Below are positions 1 through 4,957 of a stretch of DNA of 8,095 bases, piece after piece. The stretch is from Lachnospiraceae bacterium (GTDB taxonomy: Bacteria > Bacillota > Clostridia > Lachnospirales > Lachnospiraceae), in contig WQST01000110.1 of NCBI GenBank assembly GCA_009787745.1, positions 1 to 8,095 on the forward strand. The letters run 5' to 3'. The notes beneath the pieces were generated by a model that worked only from the letters and a program-made list of their open reading frames with translations, was not told where the DNA came from and ran no database searches. Position 1 is the first letter of the stretch. Each line of letters begins with the position of its first letter. The position numbers and the translations under genes were made by a program.

Positions 1-5
1 ATGCA

Positions 6-515
6 ATGAAGAATGGGATAACAATAATTTTTTTCTTTATTATTTCAAATATCCTAACTATATTTGGGGTTTGGGGCTATAAAGAGCCAGTTCCAAGCTA
101 TTTATTAATAATTGCTCTTTGGGGTATGTGGGTAGTTTGGATTTTGACATTTACAATATGTGCTAATAAAAAAAATTCTAAATTACCTAAAGTTAAAAAA
201 ATTGTATACAAAACTGGAAAAGTTACATTTATTGTTGATAATAGTAATGATTTATTTGGCTTTGAATCTCTGGCATCAATATATTATTATGATAATAATG
301 ATAAAATTGAGATATTGATAGGCATTGGATACGTTGAAACTATAAACAATAAAGGTTATTTACAAATAGTTATTGTAAATTGGATATTTAATGAAACAGT
401 TTGTGAAATAAAAGAAAAGCTCATTAATAAAAGTGCTCATTGTAACGATATTATGATAAAACCGAGTATTCCTAAAATTTGCTTAGAAGGGACAATTAAA
501 AATGAAAATGAATGA
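6..515 (+). CDS. Hypothetical two-helix membrane protein
   Basis: I do not recognise this 169-aa protein. Two hydrophobic helices are visible at about residues 5-23 and 31-52, joined by a short loop containing KEPVP, followed by a basic stretch (NKKNSKLPKVKK) that by the positive-inside rule puts the remaining ~110 residues in the cytoplasm. That soluble part is rich in Ile, Asn and Tyr and looks like a mixed beta fold; no catalytic motif is visible. The frame stays open to the left edge of the window, so the true start may lie upstream and no ribosome binding site can be judged. It overlaps the next gene by 14 bp (stop TGA inside ATGAAAATGAATGA), which implies translational coupling and a shared transcript. 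The gene is strongly AT-rich with many AAT and ATA codons, unlike the genes on the right side of the window. Coding status is fairly sure; function is unknown. Confidence 0.7.
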   Translation: MKNGITIIFFFIISNILTIFGVWGYKEPVPSYLLIIALWGMWVVWILTFTICANKKNSKLPKVKKIVYKTGKVTFIVDNSNDLFGFESLASIYYYDNNDKIEILIGIGYVETINNKGYLQIVIVNWIFNETVCEIKEKLINKSAHCNDIMIKPSIPKICLEGTIKNENE

Positions 516-900
516 AACAGCAAAAGTGATAAAAATCCTAAATAATTATGAAGTAGTAATTAATAAAGGTTATGAGACTGGTATTCAAACAGGGCATGAG
601 TTTTTAGTTTATTTATTAGGTGAAGAATTAATAGATTTGGATACCAATGAATCTCTGGGCCATTTGGAAATTTTATGTGGAAAAGCAGAAATAAAGCACA
701 TACAGCCCAAAATGACTACTTTGATATCGAATAATCATATGATTAAAGTAAGAAAAAGAATAATAAAAAATTCTGGGGGTAGCTCCTTCGCTATGATTTC
801 TGGGCTAACAAATCAAACGACAGAAGAAACAGAGCCAGAAGAAGAACGGGTTCCATTTAAAAATGTTGCTATAGGTTGTTATGCGCGGCGGATTTACTAA
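502..900 (+). CDS. Small protein with FlgT C-terminal-like beta domain
   Basis: This is a 132-aa soluble protein. Residues about 8-77 carry the pattern of the FlgT C-terminal-like domain found in many uncharacterised bacterial and phage-associated proteins: a VVINKG.ETGI..G..FLVY core, then GEELIDLDTNESLG, then a strand with ..KAEIKHIQPKMTTL. After a polar, acidic linker (TEETEPEEER) the tail PFKNVAIGCYARRI matches the usual closing motif of the family, where the form V.VGD.V is common; here the Asp is replaced by Cys. The start at 502 is preceded by AAGGG at 487-491; a second ATG at 508 is less well spaced. It overlaps the upstream membrane protein gene, so the two probably work together, perhaps as a membrane-associated pair. 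No enzymatic residues are seen. The domain call comes from remembered motif patterns; the cellular role is unknown. Confidence 0.72.
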   Translation: MKMNETAKVIKILNNYEVVINKGYETGIQTGHEFLVYLLGEELIDLDTNESLGHLEILCGKAEIKHIQPKMTTLISNNHMIKVRKRIIKNSGGSSFAMISGLTNQTTEETEPEEERVPFKNVAIGCYARRIY

Positions 901-915
901 AATCTAAATGAATGA

Positions 916-1119
916 AATAATGCTCTTTCCACCAGCTTCATTGGTCAAAATGCATGGGCAACCGAACGGCTCCGCGAATATAATATCAATGGATGACGAG
1001 CGCTTAAAGAATCTGGGCGGTGGCGATTACTGGAAAGGGAAACCGCTTTTTTCATAGGAGACCAAGATTATCATCATAGGCATGTTTCGTACATCATCCA
1101 TTTACCAAAATACAATTAA
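916..1119 (+). pseudogene. Decayed fragment of an unidentified gene
   Basis: The frame from 916 to the TAA at 1117-1119 has no start codon near its beginning and one in-frame TGA at 994-996. Apart from that stop it reads like real protein: FIGQNAWATERLREYNING, then after the stop RALKESGRWRLLERETAFF, then IGDQDYHHRHVSYIIHLPKYN. A TGG in place of the TGA would give WRALKESGRW, so a single point mutation could explain the break. Codon choice (CGG, CGC, CTC) resembles the right-hand genes and not the AT-rich genes just upstream. I take this as the C-terminal remnant of a gene whose 5' part was lost, perhaps by insertion of the two AT-rich genes. I cannot name the family. An overlapping open frame at 908-1057 (49 aa, ATG start) is the alternative reading, but it is less protein-like and has no good ribosome binding site. 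Confidence 0.4.
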
Positions 1120-1121
1120 AC

Positions 1122-1163
1122 AATAAGTCTACAACCGTGCTTCTTACGGATTATAAACTTATT
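1122..1163 (+). other. Inverted repeat in leader of BtrH-like gene
   Basis: AATAAGT (1122-1128) pairs with ACTTATT (1157-1163). Inside the loop CCGT (1135-1138) pairs with ACGG (1146-1149) around a 7-nt loop. The RNA could form a two-part hairpin ending 5 nt before the AGGAGG at 1169-1174. No T-tract follows, so it is not a standard terminator. It may influence translation or mRNA stability, or be chance in AT-rich DNA. Confidence 0.3.
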
Positions 1164-1181
1164 ATATGAGGAGGATTTGAT

Positions 1182-2333
1182 ATGTCAAGTAATCGTGAAA
1201 TTTTATCTATAGCACAATATTCATCTTATGAATCGGATTCTGTCGAAAAACTGCTTACAGATACGGAATCGCCAAGTATATCAAATAAAATAAAAGAATA
1301 TAAAATAATTGAGAACCGGCAGAATTTTTTTATATGTTCCGCTATATGTTCTGTTGGGTTAAAGCTGGGATCAGGCATTTATGACTACAAGTTCTATGCT
1401 AATATTACCGGAGACAATTTTACTTATATGTATTCCGAAAAAATCGGCAACCCGGATAATATTCAAGTCGATAGCGGTGTAACCAACTCTTTCTTTGCAC
1501 CACAGTTTGTGAAAAAAGCATTTAATGTTTTTGGGTATAACTGTATTTATATTTCAAACAGTGAAATTAAAAAAAATTTCCCTGCGGTAATGAAAGCAAT
1601 AAAAACGTCGGTTGATAAAGACATACCCGTTTTGGCATGGGGTATGGGAAACGTGACCATGAAAGAGGGCAATTGCTATAATCCTTTGCCTGAAGGTTGC
1701 CTGATTGGAGGATATGATGAAAATGGCGTGTTGTACGTCAATCTCTATCCTGGTCCGGAACGTTTGCCTGAGAATTCGGTGGATGAGTTTGGATATTCGG
1801 CCATCACAAATGGATTGGATACAACGTATGGATTGTTTTTCGCGGGCGAAAAACTTTCATCATCAAATATGCGTCACATCTATCAAGATGTGATTAACTC
1901 CATCCCCACGTTTTTGACACTGCCTCCAAACGAAAGTGATGAAGGGAGGATTGTGTTTGGAAAAGCGGCCTTTGAAACTTGGGCGAAAACACTTGAAACC
2001 GACTCCTATTTTGAAAATAAAACCGATGAAGAATTAAGAGATATTTGCTGGAGTTTACATTGCTCTCCTTATTGCCTAGTTTGTACCGGTTCGGCCTATG
2101 ACTTTATAAAGAATGCAGTCGAACAATATCCCGATTTGGCTATGGCTGTACAATTATTATCGCTATATAAGAAAATACATGATTACAAGGAGGAAATTTG
2201 GGCTTTTCAAGGTAATTTTTACCCGCCAATGAACAAATTCAAAATACATGATTTCAGAGCACATATTGCGGAAATTTTACGAAAAATGGGTGGAGTATGC
2301 GAAGAAATTCTATTGGCGTTTGGAAAAAAGTAG
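1182..2333 (+). CDS. BtrH/C39-like fold protein, uncharacterised
   Basis: This 383-aa soluble protein has no signal peptide or membrane helix. The N-terminal ~220 residues look like the papain/C39-peptidase-like domain shared with the BtrH N-terminal family: a Cys-containing helix (NFFICSAICSVGL, 48-60), IPVLAWGMG at 148-156 (the usual 'PVIGWG' strand), and CLIGGYDENGVLYVNLYP at 173-190 (the usual 'I.GYDE.G..L' strands). The C-terminal part (about 253-380) is helical, begins with GKAAFETWAKTLETD, and has a Cys cluster at C294, C298 and C301, as in homologues I recall with a helical C-terminal domain. BtrH is an acyltransferase in butirosin synthesis, but most relatives are unassigned and I cannot place a clear Cys-His catalytic pair here. 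The start is secure: AGGAGG at 1169-1174 lies 7 nt before ATG. It appears to be a single-gene unit, with a possible terminator at 2372-2390. Confidence 0.7.
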   Translation: MSSNREILSIAQYSSYESDSVEKLLTDTESPSISNKIKEYKIIENRQNFFICSAICSVGLKLGSGIYDYKFYANITGDNFTYMYSEKIGNPDNIQVDSGVTNSFFAPQFVKKAFNVFGYNCIYISNSEIKKNFPAVMKAIKTSVDKDIPVLAWGMGNVTMKEGNCYNPLPEGCLIGGYDENGVLYVNLYPGPERLPENSVDEFGYSAITNGLDTTYGLFFAGEKLSSSNMRHIYQDVINSIPTFLTLPPNESDEGRIVFGKAAFETWAKTLETDSYFENKTDEELRDICWSLHCSPYCLVCTGSAYDFIKNAVEQYPDLAMAVQLLSLYKKIHDYKEEIWAFQGNFYPPMNKFKIHDFRAHIAEILRKMGGVCEEILLAFGKK

Positions 2334-2371
2334 ATATTAATTATGAAAGTACTAGTGTAAATGCGGCTTGG

Positions 2372-2390
2372 CGGAGATTCCGGTTTTTTT
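2372..2390 (+). terminator. Weak intrinsic terminator candidate
   Basis: CGGA (2372-2375) and TCCG (2379-2382) form a short stem with a 3-nt loop, followed by G and seven T residues (2384-2390). The stem is only 4 bp, so it is weak by itself, but the position 39 bp after the stop of the BtrH-like gene and just before the next promoter fits a terminator. Confidence 0.35.
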
Positions 2391-2418
2391 GACGAATGCT
2401 TAACTATTGTGATAAAAT
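2389..2418 (+). promoter_or_regulatory. Sigma-A-like promoter for ygjV-family gene
   Basis: TTGACG (2389-2394) and TAAAAT (2413-2418) are separated by 18 bp. The -35 element overlaps the end of the T-tract of the terminator candidate. Transcription would begin near 2425, leaving a leader of about 30 nt before the TTG start at 2457. Confidence 0.5.
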
Positions 2419-2456
2419 AGGAATATGAAGAATCAAAGATTTAATGGTGAGCAAAG

Positions 2457-2987
2457 TTGAGCAATACAATAGCACAAATATTTGGCATACTGGCATCAGT
2501 TTCCGCAATGGTGTCGCATCAGCAAAAACGCAAAGAAAATACCATAATATTTAACAGTATTATGAATTTTCTCGCAATGACTCAATTTATGCTTTTATTT
2601 GCCCTATCGGGTGCATTTATTAAATTTGCCAATATCTTAAGGAATATTGTTCTATATATTTTACACAAAAAGGGGAAATCCACACCGACTTGGCTGACAA
2701 TCATATTTGTAAGCGCTGTCATTATCGGCGGATTATTAGGCTGGAAAAATTGGTTCAGCATTTTTCCGATTATCGGGGTCAGTACCTATACGATAGCATT
2801 GTGTCAAAAAAACATGACCTTAATCAGGGGCGCCAACATTGTGGTTCTTAGTTGCTGGATAGTTTATTCACTGGCAATCGGCGCTTATGGCGGAGCAATC
2901 GGGTTGTGTGTTGAATTGAGTTCAGTGATTATTGCAGTAATTAGGCTTGATGTTTTAAAACGGGGCGCAAACCACGAACTGTCTTAA
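2457..2987 (+). CDS. YgjV-family inner membrane protein
   Basis: This 176-aa polytopic membrane protein matches the YgjV family: it opens with IAQIFGILASVSAMVSHQQKRK, followed by a conserved-looking LRNIVLY at 61-67, then a GWKNWFSIFPIIG segment at 95-107 and a closing IIAVIRLDV. About six or seven hydrophobic helices are visible (roughly 4-20, 29-50, 53-70, 79-94, 100-115, 123-142, 145-163). The family has no assigned biochemical role that I know of. The only start near the beginning of the frame is TTG at 2457, because a TGA closes the frame at 2448; GGTGAG at 2446-2451 lies 5 nt before it. The 5 bp between its stop and the convergent small gene at 2993 leave no room for a separate terminator. 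It probably forms a monocistronic unit driven by the promoter at 2389. Confidence 0.85.
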   Translation: MSNTIAQIFGILASVSAMVSHQQKRKENTIIFNSIMNFLAMTQFMLLFALSGAFIKFANILRNIVLYILHKKGKSTPTWLTIIFVSAVIIGGLLGWKNWFSIFPIIGVSTYTIALCQKNMTLIRGANIVVLSCWIVYSLAIGAYGGAIGLCVELSSVIIAVIRLDVLKRGANHELS

Positions 2988-2992
2988 CTGCC

Positions 2993-3145
2993 TTACCGAC
3001 TATTCCTGCTCGGCATAAAAGCACCCGCAGGCATATTTTTTTGTTCGTAGGGCTTTGTATCATCCTTATAGCTTGGCAATCCGGTATCTTTATTTTGAGA
3101 AGAGATTTTGGCTTTATTCTCGGCATTGGCTTTATTCTTATTCAT
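2993..3145 (-). CDS. Small hydrophilic protein of unknown function
   Basis: This is a 50-aa minus-strand gene. I chose the ATG at 3145 because GAGAGGT (3158-3152 on the minus strand) lies about 6 nt upstream; a longer frame to 3190 lacks such a site. The product is very polar, with an N-terminal NKNKANAENKAKISSQNKD stretch and a tail rich in Lys, Pro and Met (KPYEQKNMPAGAFMPSRNSR). Lys/Asn/Gln/Ala-rich repeats of this style occur in small spore-associated or otherwise uncharacterised Bacillota proteins, but I cannot assign it. It runs convergent to the YgjV-family gene, with only 5 bp between the stops, and divergent from the PH-like membrane protein gene. The ribosome binding site and the non-random composition argue for a real gene; the short length keeps confidence moderate. 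Confidence 0.5.
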   Translation of the reverse strand: MNKNKANAENKAKISSQNKDTGLPSYKDDTKPYEQKNMPAGAFMPSRNSR

Positions 3146-3198
3146 TTTTTTACCTCTCGCATTATGATCAATTATTGATATATTTAGCAAAATTCTGA

Positions 3199-3220
3199 GA
3201 AATATTCATATGGATATTTC
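3199..3220. promoter_or_regulatory. Imperfect 22-bp palindrome, possible operator
   Basis: GAAATAT (3199-3205) and ATATTTC (3214-3220) flank a central CATATG (3207-3212); only the pair T3206/G3213 breaks perfect symmetry. It lies in the divergent intergenic region and ends 2 bp before a perfect TATAAT at 3223-3228, so a bound dimer would block that -10. No good -35 is seen upstream, which could mean activator dependence. Confidence 0.4.
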
Positions 3221-3222
3221 AT

Positions 3223-3228
3223 TATAAT
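3223..3228 (+). promoter_or_regulatory. -10 element candidate for PH-like membrane gene
   Basis: A consensus TATAAT lies 63-94 bp upstream of the two possible starts of the membrane protein gene. The region 16-18 bp upstream is the AT palindrome and has no TTGACA-like hexamer. A second possible -10, TACAAT at 3240-3245, is also without a partner. Confidence 0.35.
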
Positions 3229-3250
3229 GATAAATGCGTTACAATATATA

Positions 3251-3280
3251 TGTCATCCTGAGTATACAAAGGATCTCACC
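3251..3280. repeat. REP-like intergenic repeat fragment
   Basis: The stretch reads TGTCATCCTGAG, then TATACA, then AAGGATCTCACC. It resembles a degenerate copy of the widespread intergenic motif GTCATYCTGAG...AAGRATCTC seen in many bacterial genomes. ATCCT (3255-3259) and AGGAT (3270-3274) form a small inverted repeat. The family assignment is from memory of the pattern. Confidence 0.4.
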
Positions 3281-3291
3281 TTCATTAATAA

Positions 3292-4152
3292 ATGACATTA
3301 AACATTGGGAGAGCATTTAAATTGCATATTTTATTATTAATCGCCTTATTAACCATATCAGTAACTATTCTTGTCAGAAGAATAAAAAGCAGTATTATAG
3401 TCAAAAGCAGTGAAATTGACATATACAATTTCGAATTGCGCATGTCGCCGTTACTAAAATGGATTAGTTTAATTGGCTCCGCGCTATTCGGGTTATTTAT
3501 TTTACTGATGACATTATTCCAAAATGAAACCGTTACAATCGCTGTTTACACGATATTCTCCACATTATTCTTACTGAACTTATCCCTGTTTTTATTTTTC
3601 GCAACCGGTAAAATAAAAATTTTAGGGGATAACATAATATGCTACTCATTATTTAGCCGACCAAAGCAGTATACATTTGATATGGTCAAAAAACTGATTA
3701 TCAAGGATGCGGGGAGCGTCAGTAAGGTTTTCGTTTATAGTGACGAAGAGAAACTTTTTGCGCTTAATTCCTCTTATGAATACTTTGACATATTAATGCA
3801 AAGATTCGGTGAAAGAAAAATCCTCACCGAATATAAACAAGCAAAGGCTGAAAACAACCGCAGAAATCCTGAAAGCATCAATATAAATATTAAACCCCGT
3901 TCTTCCGCTTTAAGTTTAGCGGCGTTGCTAACGGTTCTTATCGGCGTACTAAGCAATCTTTCCGGGGTTATCTTTACCATTTCTATTTTAACAAACATAG
4001 GGATTTTAGTATGTGTAACAGCGGTCATACTTTCGATAATAGATTTAATGAAATCAGGTTCATATAAACCGCCGCAGAAATCCGACGGTTCGCTGGTCGC
4101 TTTAATAGTGGGCTTGTTTATTTGCTTTTTAAACGTTATCATATATTTATGA
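3292..4152 (+). CDS. Membrane protein with PH-like cytoplasmic domain
   Basis: This protein (286 aa from the ATG) is of unknown function. Hydrophobic segments are visible at about residues 11-28, 53-75 and 80-103; then comes a soluble insert of ~100 residues (about 105-200), and hydrophobic segments at about 205-222, 225-250 and 265-285. The insert, beginning GKIKILGDNIICYSLFS, alternates short strands and ends with a helix (EYFDILMQRFGERK), which fits a bacterial PH-like domain. The start is uncertain: the ATG at 3292 has no ribosome binding site within range, while a TTG at 3322 has GGGAGAG at 3307-3313 and would give 276 aa beginning directly with the first helix. The stop TGA (4150-4152) is 1 bp from the stop of the convergent TetR gene. 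No neighbouring gene points to a role. Confidence 0.72.
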   Translation: MTLNIGRAFKLHILLLIALLTISVTILVRRIKSSIIVKSSEIDIYNFELRMSPLLKWISLIGSALFGLFILLMTLFQNETVTIAVYTIFSTLFLLNLSLFLFFATGKIKILGDNIICYSLFSRPKQYTFDMVKKLIIKDAGSVSKVFVYSDEEKLFALNSSYEYFDILMQRFGERKILTEYKQAKAENNRRNPESININIKPRSSALSLAALLTVLIGVLSNLSGVIFTISILTNIGILVCVTAVILSIIDLMKSGSYKPPQKSDGSLVALIVGLFICFLNVIIYL

Positions 4153-4153
4153 T

Positions 4154-4765
4154 TTACTTACGCTTACTGAACACAGCATTAATCTCATACGGGTCGATAA
4201 CAGCAGCAAATAAAGCGTTGACCATTTTGTTAACAAAAGCATTTCGGGCGACGATTTCATTCTCAGACCCTTCACTCAGCTTTTTCACAGCCTTGAAACA
4301 AGCATGAACCATAAAAGAAGCGAATAATTCAGCCTCATCCCTGCTTAACTTTCCCGTTTCAACGCATAACCCGACCAGAAGTGATTCCGCATATGCCGTA
4401 ACTTTCTCATAAAGCCGCTCCGTATAAAATTCTGTAAAAATATTTAGCTGTGTTGACCAATTCTTAATACCGCGTAAGAAAAACTCATTCGCTAACTGCT
4501 GTCTGTTATCTTCATCCCTAAGTGAACTGTGGATAAATTTAACGAACTCATCATAAGCGATATTTTCTAATTCTTCCATTACCTGCTTTAAATCTTCGTA
4601 ATGAATATAAAAAGTCCCGCGATTGATGTCCGCCCGGCGGCAAACCTCAGTTACCGTTATTTTCGCTGACGGCAATTCGCCGAGCAGTTCCAGATAGGAG
4701 TCTTTAATTACCTTCCGCGTATATTTCGTCCGCCGGTCATTTTTGTTTATTGTATCTCTCGCCAT
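4154..4765 (-). CDS. TetR/AcrR-family transcriptional regulator
   Basis: This 203-aa protein has the standard TetR layout. The N-terminal DNA-binding domain contains TRKVIKDSYLELLGE (helix 1) and the helix-turn-helix at about 37-56, TVTEVCRRADINRGTFYIHY, which is close to the family consensus; the tail DLKQVMEELE begins the ligand-binding part. The C-terminal ~140 residues are all helical and diverge, so the ligand cannot be named. I chose the ATG at 4765 because GGAG lies 5 nt before it; an ATG 30 bp further upstream (4795) lacks a site. The gene is divergent from the GH3 gene. Its promoter candidate overlaps theirs, and a palindrome sits where both promoters would be blocked. The likely role is a repressor of the GH3-deacetylase-esterase unit and of itself, released by a small molecule. 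Family call is firm; target assignment is inference from position. Confidence 0.92.
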   Translation of the reverse strand: MARDTINKNDRRTKYTRKVIKDSYLELLGELPSAKITVTEVCRRADINRGTFYIHYEDLKQVMEELENIAYDEFVKFIHSSLRDEDNRQQLANEFFLRGIKNWSTQLNIFTEFYTERLYEKVTAYAESLLVGLCVETGKLSRDEAELFASFMVHACFKAVKKLSEGSENEIVARNAFVNKMVNALFAAVIDPYEINAVFSKRK

Positions 4766-4835
4766 TACTACTCCATGATTCCCAACAATCAACATTCATT
4801 CGATAATTGTTCATTATTTGACAAAGCCCGTTACG

Positions 4836-4850
4836 ATTGCATATTGCAAT
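4836..4850. promoter_or_regulatory. Inverted repeat, candidate TetR operator
   Basis: ATTGCA (4836-4841) and TGCAAT (4845-4850) form a perfect 6-bp inverted repeat with a TAT centre. It covers the -35 (4844-4849) of the rightward promoter and the expected transcription start of the leftward tetR promoter (about 4848). TetR-type repressors typically bind 15-bp or longer palindromes in such divergent spacers. The link to this particular regulator is inference. Confidence 0.55.
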
Positions 4851-4873
4851 TATTAGTATAACCATATTATAAT
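4844..4873 (+). promoter_or_regulatory. Promoter of the GH3 operon
   Basis: TTGCAA (4844-4849) and a perfect TATAAT (4868-4873) are separated by 18 bp. Transcription would start near 4880, giving a leader of about 78 nt before the ATG at 4958. A second, less convincing pair is TTGACA (4818-4823) with TATTGC (4842-4847). Confidence 0.6.
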
Positions 4874-4884
4874 GAAAAAGTCAA
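4855..4884 (-). promoter_or_regulatory. Promoter of the tetR gene
   Basis: On the minus strand TTGACT (4884-4879) and TATACT (4860-4855) are separated by 18 bp. This promoter faces and overlaps the rightward promoter, so the two cannot be occupied by polymerase at the same time. The tetR leader would be about 80 nt. Confidence 0.5.
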
Positions 4885-4887
4885 CAG

Positions 4888-4919
4888 GTGTCTAATAAAT
4901 CACAAGTGTAAATAAACAC
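4888..4919. repeat. Paired GTGT..CAC motifs in GH3 leader
   Basis: Two similar units start 18 bp apart: GTGT (4888-4891) with CAC (4901-4903), and GTGT (4906-4909) with ACAC (4916-4919), each with an AATAAA-type core. They lie just after the expected start of the rightward transcript. They could be a second regulator site or RNA hairpins; chance is possible. Confidence 0.3.
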
Positions 4920-4957
4920 ATCTCATTAAATTTCAATAACAAAGAAAGGAACAACTT

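Larger units (their letters stand above)
901..1181. other. Intergenic region with decayed gene remnant and leader
   Basis: This stretch of about 280 bp has no intact long gene. Its first ~215 bp are visibly richer in G+C than the two genes to the left and hold two competing short reading frames (see the pseudogene entry and the findings). The final ~60 bp contain an inverted repeat and a strong AGGAGG ribosome binding site for the next gene. I found no convincing terminator after the gene ending at 900 and no clear sigma-A promoter before 1182; a TACAAT at 1111-1116 has no good -35 partner. Confidence 0.6.

Noticed and set aside
994..996. TGA as Trp (alternative genetic code, Mollicutes-like)
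   Set aside because: TGG is used for Trp in every gene here and TGA works as stop in the genes ending at 515 and 4152; one TGA in a likely remnant is better explained as a nonsense mutation.
2941..3126. 61-codon minus-strand frame overlapping the small hydrophilic gene and the YgjV-family gene end
   Set aside because: It overlaps both better supported genes; the alternate minus frame starting at 3145 has a good ribosome binding site.
3774..4142. 122-codon minus-strand frame opposite the PH-like membrane gene
   Set aside because: The plus-strand frame has clear membrane helices and a plausible end; the minus frame has no ribosome binding site and no recognisable domain.
4818..4847. TTGACA-18-TATTGC as the main GH3 promoter
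   Set aside because: The -35 is perfect but the -10 is poor; the pair at 4844-4873 with TATAAT is better. Kept only as a possible second promoter.
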